Positions 57,542-64,000 of a stretch of 64,000 nt of DNA are shown here, one piece after another. The notes beneath the pieces were generated by a model. That model did not search any database, had not been told where the DNA came from, and saw only the letters and a program-made list of their open reading frames with translations. Every line of letters starts with the position of its first letter. Position 1 is the first letter of the stretch. This DNA comes from Novosphingobium sp. HII-3. GTDB taxonomy: Bacteria > Pseudomonadota > Alphaproteobacteria > Sphingomonadales > Sphingomonadaceae. The position numbers were made by a program, and so were the translations under genes. The stretch is from positions 1 to 64,000 of the forward strand of contig NZ_PPSM01000047.1 of assembly GCF_002916655.1 (NCBI RefSeq), in the 5' to 3' direction.

Positions 57542-58407
57542 AGCCCGCCCCCTTCGACTACGTGCGTCCCTCGAGCGTAGCCGAAGCCTGCCGCATCCTT
57601 GACGAGGCGGGCGGCGGAGCCACGGTAATCGCGGGCGGGCAGACTCTGATGCCGCTGCTGAACCTGCGCATGAGCCAGCCCTTCATCCTTGTCGACATCA
57701 ACGGGATCGCCGCACTGAAGGGCGTGGCGCGGGTCGAGGGCGGCATCCGCGTCGGCCCGGCGACCCGCCAGGCCGACGCTCTGCGTGACGAGACCCTGGC
57801 ACGGCACCTGCCCGCCTTCACGAGGGCGCTGGGCCATGTCGGCCATCACCAGACGCGCAACAGGGGAACGATCGGAGGATCGATCGCCCTGGGCGAACCA
57901 GCGGCCGAAATGCCCGCAACGGCGGTGGCGTTGGGCGCCTCGATCGAGATCGCCTCGGTGCGGGGCACCCGGCAGGTGCCGGCCGATGCCTTCTACGTCG
58001 GCCCGTACATGACCGTGCTCGAGCCGGACGAACTTGTGACCGGCATTGTCTATCCCGATTGGCCGCAAGGGCATCTCGTGCTGTTCCGCGAAGTGGCGCA
58101 GCGCCCCGGGGATTTCGCGCTGGTGGGTTTGGTGGGCGCTCTTGCGCTCGAGGGTGGAGCCATTTCCCGCGCCGGTATCGCCTGGTTCGGCATGGGACCG
58201 ACCCCGGTCCGGGCGCGCCAGGCGGAAGCGGCCCTGCTCGGCGCAGAACGCGCGCGGATCGATCCGCACGCGATCGCGCGGGCCGCCGTCGCTGACACCG
58301 CGCCGTTCGACGATCACCACGCCAGTGCCGAGTACCGCCGCACGGTCGGGCAGCGGGTGTTCGCACGCGCCCTTTCAGAGACGCTGGACCTCAGGAGCGC
58401 CGCATGA
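57538..58407 (+). CDS. coxM: Molybdenum hydroxylase FAD subunit (CoxM-like)
   Basis: 289 residues, FAD-binding subunit of the xanthine dehydrogenase family: FDYVRPSSVAEACRIL, the FAD-phosphate loop VIAGGQTLMPLLNLRMS, NRGTIGGSIALGEPAAEMP and a C-terminal CO-dehydrogenase-type domain. Overlaps its neighbours on both sides by four bases. Confidence 0.93.
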   Translation: MKPAPFDYVRPSSVAEACRILDEAGGGATVIAGGQTLMPLLNLRMSQPFILVDINGIAALKGVARVEGGIRVGPATRQADALRDETLARHLPAFTRALGHVGHHQTRNRGTIGGSIALGEPAAEMPATAVALGASIEIASVRGTRQVPADAFYVGPYMTVLEPDELVTGIVYPDWPQGHLVLFREVAQRPGDFALVGLVGALALEGGAISRAGIAWFGMGPTPVRARQAEAALLGAERARIDPHAIARAAVADTAPFDDHHASAEYRRTVGQRVFARALSETLDLRSAA

Positions 58408-58889
58408 GCGAGCACCGCATCGAACTGACCGTCAACGGCAACCGCCACATCGCGCGCGTGGAGGCGCGAACGAGCCTCGGCGAGTTCCTGCGCGACACCC
58501 TGGGGTACACCGGAACGCACCTTGCCTGCGAGCATGGCGTCTGCGGGGCCTGCACCGTCATGGTGGACGGCGATGCCATGCGTTCCTGCCTCACGCTGGC
58601 GGTGCAGGCTGACGGCGCGGCGGTCACTACGGTCGAAGGGCTGGCGCAGGCGGACGGCACGCTGCATCCGGTGCAGCAGGCGCTTAGGGACAACTTCGGG
58701 CTGCAGTGCGGTTTCTGCACGCCGGGCGTCGCCATCACGATGGCCGCCGTCACCCGCGACAACGAGGGGGCCGACAGCGGCGCGATGGAGGAGGGTCTGA
58801 CGCAGGCGATGTCCGGTCACATCTGCCGCTGCACCGGCTATCAGGGGATCCGCCGTGCCATCCGCCAGTTGGCCGGGGTCTCGGCATGA
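58404..58889 (+). CDS. coxS: Molybdenum hydroxylase 2Fe-2S subunit (CoxS-like)
   Basis: 161 residues: plant-type ferredoxin domain with CEHGVCGACTV and SCL, and the second cluster domain with QCGFCTPG and GHICRCTGYQ. It passes electrons from the molybdenum site to FAD. No signal peptide, so the enzyme is cytoplasmic. Coupled to coxL. Confidence 0.94.
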   Translation: MSEHRIELTVNGNRHIARVEARTSLGEFLRDTLGYTGTHLACEHGVCGACTVMVDGDAMRSCLTLAVQADGAAVTTVEGLAQADGTLHPVQQALRDNFGLQCGFCTPGVAITMAAVTRDNEGADSGAMEEGLTQAMSGHICRCTGYQGIRRAIRQLAGVSA

Positions 58890-61597
58890 ACGTCCACATG
58901 AAGAGCGTGGGCGCGGCCCGCTACGTGGGGGAGCGCACTCCGCGCAAGGAGTATGGCCGTCTCCTGACGGGGCGGGGTCAGTTCACCGACGACGTGCGGG
59001 TGCCGGGTATGCTCCACGTCGCCTTTGTGCGTTCCGCCGTCGCGCGCGGCCGGATCCTCGGCATCGACACGGCGGCGGCGCGTGACATGCCCGGCGTCCA
59101 GGCGGTCTACACGCAGGCCGATCTCGCTGCCGTGCCGGTGACGTTCCAGACCTTCTTCTTCACGCCCGCCGAAGCGCCTGTGACGCTTCTTGCCGACGGC
59201 CGGGTCGCCTGCGTGGGGGATCCCGTCGCGATGGTCATCGCCGAAAGCCGGGCTCAGGCCGAGGACGCGGCCGCGCTCGTCGAAGTGGCGATCGAGGAGG
59301 AAACGCCGGTCGTCACCATTGCCGACGCCAGGACCGGGCCGCTGGTTCACCCCGACCGCGACGACAACATCGCGGCCGAAATGGGTGACGAGGATTCGCG
59401 CGAGGCGGTGCAGCCGCTGCTGGACGGCGCAGCCCATGTGGTGACGATGCGCGTGCGCCACCAGCGTATCGCACAGTCGCCGATGGAAACGCGCGCCTGT
59501 CTTGCCTCACCCGAGGGCGAGAACGAGATGACCGTCTGGCTCGGCTGCCAGAGCCCGCACCTTGCCGCCCGCTATATCGCGCAGGTCATGGGCCTGCCGC
59601 AGGAGGCGATCCGCGTCATCGCGAAGGACGTGGGCGGCGGCTTCGGTCTCAAGAACATTCCCTGGAAGGAGGAGATGGCGGTGATCGCCGCCGCCAAGCT
59701 CCTGCGCCGCCCCGTCAAGTGGATCGAGGACCGGTTCGAGGCCCTGACCGCCTCGTCCCACGCGCGGGAGCAGGACGTGACGCTGACCGTGGGCTTCGAT
59801 GGCGATGCGCGGCTGCAGGCGGCGTGGTGCGACTATGCCTGCAACAATGGCGCCTGGCCCATGGGCGAGGACGCGAACGTGGCCGTGCACATGTTCATGT
59901 GGCCCTGCTACAAGATGCCCGCCTACGGGTTCGTCACGCGCGGCTGGTACACCAACACCATGGGGCTGGGCGCCTATCGCGGGCCGTGGGCGATGGAATC
60001 GCTGGTGCGTGAAACGCTCCTGGACAAGGCGGCGCGGCGCATCGGGATCGATCCCGTGGAGCTTCGCCGCCGCAATCTCCTTTACCTGACGGACCAGCCG
60101 CATACCTCCACGCTGGGTGTGCCGGTTGAGGATATCACCCCGGGCGAGTGTCTGGAGAAGCTGGTCGCCAACGTCGATTTCGCCGCCTTTCGGCGCGAAC
60201 AGGCCGAGGCGCGCAAGGCGGGGCGCTATCTCGGCATCGGCGTCGCCACGTATGTCGAGCCCACCGGCGCGGCCGGCTCCATGGCGCCGATGACAGGAGA
60301 GACGGTTCACCTGCGGGTCGAGCCGACCGGAAAGGTCGTGGCAATGCTGTCCACGCACTCACAGGGGCACGGCACGGCGACGACGATGGCGCAGGTCATC
60401 GCCGAGCAGTTGGGAGTCGCGTACGAGGATGTGGCCGTTTACGAGGGCGATAGCGCGATCGGCGCTTTCGGCCCGGGCGCCGCCGGCAGCCGGCAGGGGG
60501 TTATCGCCGGCGGCGCCACCTGGCGTGCAGCGCAGTTGCTGTCGGAGAAGGTGAAGCAGGTTGCGGCGCACCTTACCAACGCAAGCGTGGAGGCGATCAC
60601 CATCGAGGGCGGGATCGTTCACGTTGCCGGGGCGCCGGAAATGTCCCGCTCCCTGCGTGAAATTGCGGAGATCGCTTATGGCGAGCCCGGCCGCCTTCCC
60701 GAAGGCGCGCCAACCGGGCTTGAGGCGCAGTACCGCTACCAGCCGCCGCCGATGACCATGACGAGCGCGGCGCACTGCTGCATCGTCGAGGTCGACGCGG
60801 AAACCGGCTTCGTGAAGATCCTGCGCTGGATCAGCGCGGAGGACTGCGGCACCGTCATCAATCCCGGCGTCGTGGAGGGACAGATCGCCGGCGGACTGGC
60901 GCAGGCGATCGGGCAGGTGCTGCTGGAGGACATGCCCTACGACGCGCGCGGCAACCCGCTGGCGGCGACGTTCAAGGACTACCTCATGCCGACGATCTCG
61001 GACGTGCCGGATTTCGAATACCTGCACGCCAGCACGCCATCCCAGACCATCGGCGGCATGCGTGGAGTGGGGGAGGGCGGCTGCATCATTGGCCCGCCGA
61101 CGCTGGTGAACGCCATTGCCGATGCCCTCAGCCCGTTCGGCGAGATCGAGGAACTGGTCCTGCCGCTGACGCCTGCACGCATCCTCGACGTGATCGAGCA
61201 GCGCGACGTTTCTGGCACCCGTGCTCCGGCCGCAGAGGCAAAGTCCGCTGCGCCGATCGTGGAGGAGGCACCGCTTGTCGAGGCGGCGCCGGTGGCGTCT
61301 TCATCCATCGACGGTGACTGGGCCATGGTGCTCAAGACGCCGATGGGACCGCAGGAGATGGTCGGCCACTTCGACACGGTCGGTGCCACCGTCTCGGGTT
61401 ACCTCGAAGCGCCGGAAGGCCGTCAGGAATTCTCAGGGGGCACCCTTGCGGGCAGCCAGCTCAGGTTCGAGATGAAGGTCGAGAAGCCGATGAAGATCAC
61501 GCTGAAGTACGACCTTCTGTTCGAGGGCGACGCGGTTTCCGGCAAGTGCAAGATGGGGATGTTCGGCTCGGCCAAGGTGACCGGCACGCGCGCGTGA
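58886..61597 (+). CDS. Molybdenum hydroxylase large subunit with an extra C-terminal domain (CoxL-like)
   Basis: 903 residues from the ATG at 58886. Residues 1-773 are a typical xanthine-dehydrogenase/CO-dehydrogenase large subunit: GGGFGLKNIPWKEE, GLGAYRGPWAMES (near residue 362), GSRQGVIAGGATWRAA and catalytic Glu730 in MRGVGEGGC. CO-dehydrogenase form I (AYXCSFR) and form II (AYRGAGR) signatures are absent, so another heterocycle or aldehyde substrate is expected. Residues 774-809 are an Ala/Pro/Glu linker and 810-903 a small beta-rich domain (DWAMVLKTPMGPQEM...GTLAGSQLRFEMKVEKPMKITLKYDLLFEGDAVSGKCKMGMFGSAKVTG), not usual in this family. No maturation gene (coxD/E/F, xdhC) follows. Confidence 0.9.
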   Translation: MNVHMKSVGAARYVGERTPRKEYGRLLTGRGQFTDDVRVPGMLHVAFVRSAVARGRILGIDTAAARDMPGVQAVYTQADLAAVPVTFQTFFFTPAEAPVTLLADGRVACVGDPVAMVIAESRAQAEDAAALVEVAIEEETPVVTIADARTGPLVHPDRDDNIAAEMGDEDSREAVQPLLDGAAHVVTMRVRHQRIAQSPMETRACLASPEGENEMTVWLGCQSPHLAARYIAQVMGLPQEAIRVIAKDVGGGFGLKNIPWKEEMAVIAAAKLLRRPVKWIEDRFEALTASSHAREQDVTLTVGFDGDARLQAAWCDYACNNGAWPMGEDANVAVHMFMWPCYKMPAYGFVTRGWYTNTMGLGAYRGPWAMESLVRETLLDKAARRIGIDPVELRRRNLLYLTDQPHTSTLGVPVEDITPGECLEKLVANVDFAAFRREQAEARKAGRYLGIGVATYVEPTGAAGSMAPMTGETVHLRVEPTGKVVAMLSTHSQGHGTATTMAQVIAEQLGVAYEDVAVYEGDSAIGAFGPGAAGSRQGVIAGGATWRAAQLLSEKVKQVAAHLTNASVEAITIEGGIVHVAGAPEMSRSLREIAEIAYGEPGRLPEGAPTGLEAQYRYQPPPMTMTSAAHCCIVEVDAETGFVKILRWISAEDCGTVINPGVVEGQIAGGLAQAIGQVLLEDMPYDARGNPLAATFKDYLMPTISDVPDFEYLHASTPSQTIGGMRGVGEGGCIIGPPTLVNAIADALSPFGEIEELVLPLTPARILDVIEQRDVSGTRAPAAEAKSAAPIVEEAPLVEAAPVASSSIDGDWAMVLKTPMGPQEMVGHFDTVGATVSGYLEAPEGRQEFSGGTLAGSQLRFEMKVEKPMKITLKYDLLFEGDAVSGKCKMGMFGSAKVTGTRA

Positions 61598-62098
61598 CCC
61601 TTCGTCGGCGTCTCTGCCCCGGGGGCATGCTTCATCGCCCGCTGGCGAGTGCGGGGTAACGCCGGAAGGAGGACCGCGCAGGACCGGATAACATCGGGTC
61701 GGCGTCGGGGCGTCCCTGCTGGAACGCGAGGAGGGAGACCTTCGCGTGCGAACGACCGGGGAGAGTCAGCACAGCCCGGTTCGGCCCTGGAACGGAGCGG
61801 TCCGGACCGGCGGCGCGGGCTCGCAGGACGCGAGTGCCGGTCCTCCCCGTGGGAAGCCGCCGCCTCGCAGGCGACGCGCCGATTGCACGGGGCTTGGTGG
61901 GAGAAGACGGCAAGGCGCCTTTCCTGTGAACCGCTCCGGGAGGACGCTGTGGGCGTGGACCACGGCTTGTACGCTCGCGTGCTGCCCACGACGCCGACCC
62001 GAAACACCGTCTCACCTGCGGCCGCAGGATCCACGGATAGTGTGCAACTAACCTAAATGGTTACAGTTGTCAATGAAGCCGCGTGGGAACGAGCCGCT
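61598..62098. other. Gene-free GC-rich region between the cox operon and putR
   Basis: 501 bp. Several open frames up to 135 codons occur on both strands, but their translations are Arg/Gly/Pro-rich and show no homology or ribosome-binding site, so they are judged non-coding. It ends in an imperfect inverted repeat (listed separately). I compared it with tmRNA, RNase P RNA, SRP RNA and cobalamin-riboswitch landmarks and found none. Confidence 0.45.
62045..62069. promoter_or_regulatory. Inverted repeat downstream of putR
   Basis: CAACTAACC (62045-62053), loop TAAAT, GGTT-AC-AGTTG (62059-62069); nine pairs with a two-base bulge. It lies 29 bp past the putR stop. AT-richer than its surroundings; could be an operator or a transcript end. 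Confidence 0.35.
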
Positions 62099-62569
62099 TC
62101 AACTGCTCGCGTCCTTAACGGTCTCCATCGCCACAAAGGTCGACGTGCTGGAGACATGGGGGAGGCTGGAGATCTTTTCGCCCAGCACTTCGCGATAGCG
62201 CCGGATATCGGCGGTGCGGACCTTGAGCAGGTAGTCGAAGCTACTGGCGATCATGTGGCATTCCTCCACCTCGGGAATGCGGCGCACCGCCCGGTTGAAC
62301 TCGGTCAGCGCCACCTCGCGGGTGTCGGACAGCTTCACCTCGGCGAAGGCGACATGATCGAGGCCGAGGCTGGCGGGATCCACCACCGCGCGAAAGCCGC
62401 GGATCACCCCGGCTTCCGTCAGCCGTCGCAACCGCACCTGGCACGGAGTCTTGGACATCCCGACGGCTTTGGCGAGATCCGTCACGGTGATGCGGCCGTC
62501 GGTGCGCAGAATTGCAATGATCTTACGGTCCAGGTCATCCATTTCGACCGTCTGAGGGCGTTTCGCCAT
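62099..62569 (-). CDS. putR: Lrp/AsnC-family regulator, proline-utilisation activator PutR
   Basis: 156 residues: Lrp helix-turn-helix (DLDRKIIAILRTDGRITVTDLAKAVGMSKTPCQVRLRRLTEAG) and RAM domain (VEECHMIASSFDYLLKVRTADIRRYREVL). Divergent from putA with a 99-bp shared promoter region, the standard arrangement for the proline-responsive activator of putA in Alphaproteobacteria. ATG at 62569. Confidence 0.92.
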   Translation of the reverse strand: MAKRPQTVEMDDLDRKIIAILRTDGRITVTDLAKAVGMSKTPCQVRLRRLTEAGVIRGFRAVVDPASLGLDHVAFAEVKLSDTREVALTEFNRAVRRIPEVEECHMIASSFDYLLKVRTADIRRYREVLGEKISSLPHVSSTSTFVAMETVKDASS

Positions 62570-62579
62570 TCAATTTGCC

Positions 62580-62589
62580 TGATGCATCA
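62580..62589. promoter_or_regulatory. Candidate PutR operator
   Basis: Perfect 10-bp palindrome TGATGCATCA in the putR-putA promoter region, 10 bp before the putR start. Position fits an Lrp-type autoregulatory site; not verified. Confidence 0.35.
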
Positions 62590-62668
62590 TGGAAAATAAG
62601 TCTAAGCCCATCGCTACATGCGATTGAAAAGTCGGATCGCCAAGCGTGAATCGGTTACGGCTCGAAAC

Positions 62669-64000
62669 ATGACCGCTCCTTTTTCCCAGTTCGCCCCCGC
62701 CCTCCGTGCAATGACCCCGCTGCGCCTTGCCATCGCCGATGCGCGCCGCCGGGATGAAGCCGAGTGCCTTGCACCGCTGCTGGACAGGGCCACGCTTGAC
62801 GAGCCGACCCGCGCGGCGGTGCGCCGGACTGCCACCGCGCTCGTCACGACGCTGCGCGCCAATCACAAGGGAACCGGCGTCGAAGGACTGGTGCAGGAAT
62901 ACGCGCTGTCCAGCCAGGAGGGCGTCGCCCTCATGTGCCTTGCCGAAGCGCTTCTGCGCATCCCCGACGACGCCACCCGTGACGCGTTGATCCGTGACAA
63001 GATCGCGGACGGGGACTGGAGCGGGCATCTGGGCGGCGGCAAGTCCCTGTTCGTCAACGCCGCGACCTGGGGCCTCGTGGTTACCGGCAAACTGGTCGGT
63101 TCGGTGGACGACAAGGGCTTGGGCGCGGCGCTCACGCGGCTGATCGCGCGCGCCGGTGAGCCCGTCATCCGGCGCGGCGTCGATCTGGCCATGCGCATGA
63201 TGGGTGAACAGTTCGTCACCGGCGAAACCATCGACGAAGCCGTGAAGCGCGCCCGCGAGCTGGAGGGCAAGGGCTTCCGCTACAGCTACGACATGCTGGG
63301 TGAAGCGGCGACGACGGCGGCGGACGCCCGGCGTTACTACGCGGATTACGAAAACGCCATCCACGCCATCGGCAAGGCTTCGGGCGGCAAGGGCATCTAC
63401 GAGGGCCCGGGGATTTCCATCAAGCTGTCCGCGCTGCACCCCCGCTACGCCCGCGCTCAGGCCGATCGCGTCATGGGCGAACTGCTCCCCGCCGTGAAGG
63501 CGCTGGCGCTGATGGCCAAGGGCTACGACATCGGCTTCAACATCGATGCCGAGGAGGCGGACCGCCTCGAACTTTCGCTCGACCTGCTGGAGAACCTCGC
63601 GCTCGATCCGGAACTGGCAGGCTGGGATGGCCTCGGGTTCGTGATCCAGGCCTATGGGAAGCGCTGCCCCTTCGTGATCGACTGGATCGTCGATCTCGCG
63701 CGCCGGGCGGGCCGCCGGATCATGGTTCGCCTCGTCAAGGGCGCTTACTGGGACGCCGAGATCAAGCGGGCGCAGGTGGACGGGCTGGCCGACTTCCCGG
63801 TCTACACCCGCAAGGTCCACACCGATGTTTCCTACGTAGCCTGCGCCCGCCAGTTGCTGGCCGCGCCGGACGCGGTGTTCCCCCAGTTCGCGACGCACAA
63901 TGCGCAGACCCTCGCCACGATCTACCACCTTGCCGGTCCCAACTTCGCCGTGGGCAAGTACGAGTTCCAGTGCCTGCATGGCATGGGCGAGGCGCTCTAT
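62669..64000 (+). CDS. putA: Bifunctional proline dehydrogenase/1-pyrroline-5-carboxylate dehydrogenase PutA (partial)
   Basis: The first 444 codons are present and the gene continues past the right edge. The N-terminal arm and helical region run to about 200 (GVDLAMRMMGEQFVTGETI), followed by the FAD-binding beta/alpha barrel of proline dehydrogenase: FRYSYDMLGEAA, GISIKLSALHPRY, NIDAEEADRLELSLDLLE, VIQAYGKRCPF, RLVKGAYWDAEIKRAQ and PQFATHNAQTLATI. PutA oxidises proline to glutamate in two steps; the second-step domain lies outside. Start ATG at 62669 chosen from the frame and family N-terminus. No ribbon-helix-helix DNA-binding domain is present, consistent with control by the separate PutR. 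Confidence 0.95.
   Translation, partial: MTAPFSQFAPALRAMTPLRLAIADARRRDEAECLAPLLDRATLDEPTRAAVRRTATALVTTLRANHKGTGVEGLVQEYALSSQEGVALMCLAEALLRIPDDATRDALIRDKIADGDWSGHLGGGKSLFVNAATWGLVVTGKLVGSVDDKGLGAALTRLIARAGEPVIRRGVDLAMRMMGEQFVTGETIDEAVKRARELEGKGFRYSYDMLGEAATTAADARRYYADYENAIHAIGKASGGKGIYEGPGISIKLSALHPRYARAQADRVMGELLPAVKALALMAKGYDIGFNIDAEEADRLELSLDLLENLALDPELAGWDGLGFVIQAYGKRCPFVIDWIVDLARRAGRRIMVRLVKGAYWDAEIKRAQVDGLADFPVYTRKVHTDVSYVACARQLLAAPDAVFPQFATHNAQTLATIYHLAGPNFAVGKYEFQCLHGMGEALY

Noticed and set aside
58886..61597. Calling the cox operon a CO dehydrogenase
   Set aside because: Neither the form I nor the form II active-site signature is present.
61649..62056. 135-codon frame on the plus strand in the gene-free stretch
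   Set aside because: No ribosome-binding site and an amino-acid composition typical of non-coding GC-rich DNA.
61598..62098. Possible cobalamin riboswitch, RNase P RNA or tmRNA
   Set aside because: The diagnostic conserved boxes of these RNAs were looked for on both strands and not found.

Overview
The window is about 64 kb of GC-rich, densely packed chromosomal DNA. Tight ATGA overlaps, long fatty-acid, purine and molybdoenzyme operons, a TonB system with PepSY/DUF2271/DUF4198/ApbE/PiuC neighbours, an SWFGD-BON stress-type protein and a PutR-PutA pair together suggest an alphaproteobacterium. Sphingomonadales (Novosphingobium/Sphingobium-like) is the best guess. This is inferred from gene content, not from a marker gene. 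No rRNA, tRNA, CRISPR array or complete transposon was seen.

Layout. 1-621: the end of an IS21-type element abuts an N-terminally truncated GntR/FCD regulator, next to dctA (598-1911, minus). 2342-5791: a REC-HisKA-HATPase protein and an unrecognised 721-residue exported protein. 5810-10745 (minus): a probable iron-linked operon, PepSY membrane protein - DUF2271 - DUF4198 - ApbE - PiuC - FMN hydroxy-acid dehydrogenase, divergent from tonB (10883-11698) across a Fur-like palindrome. The DUF2271 protein carries an ApbE-type flavinylation motif (DGVSGAT). 11754-17288: a single-domain response regulator, a 1214-residue multi-PAS/GAF hybrid kinase and the SWFGD-BON protein. 17628-20879: an ATP-grasp ligase with C-terminal membrane helices, a TauE/SafE permease and a convergent acyltransferase-3. 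21332-22093: a Crp/Fnr regulator.

22122-32435 is a fatty-acid block. One strand carries DUF2147, fadL, fadD, merR and tesB; the divergent strand carries thiolase, 3-hydroxyacyl-CoA dehydrogenase/enoyl-CoA hydratase and acyl-CoA dehydrogenase. Together they cover uptake, activation and beta-oxidation. 32536-34181 is a Leu/Glu-type dehydrogenase divergent from an Lrp regulator, followed by an MHS-family permease. 35774-41601 is a paoABC periplasmic aldehyde oxidoreductase operon with a LysR regulator and an aldo/keto reductase. Then come fumC, a purine-salvage block (permease, guanine deaminase, adenine deaminase, phosphoribosyltransferase), and all four acetyl-CoA carboxylase subunits in the order accD-B-C-A (51557 down to 47848).

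51992-61597 holds fdhD, telA/xpaC, and a small catabolic-looking group (EthD, NTF2-like, SDR) beside a coxG-M-S-L operon. Its large subunit ends in an extra C-terminal beta-rich domain and carries AYRGPWA in place of the CO dehydrogenase active-site signatures. The window closes with a 500-bp gene-free stretch, putR and the first 444 codons of putA, which runs off the edge.

The most novel-looking items are the putative flavinylated PepSY/DUF2271/DUF4198 iron module and the CoxL-like subunit with a fused C-terminal domain.
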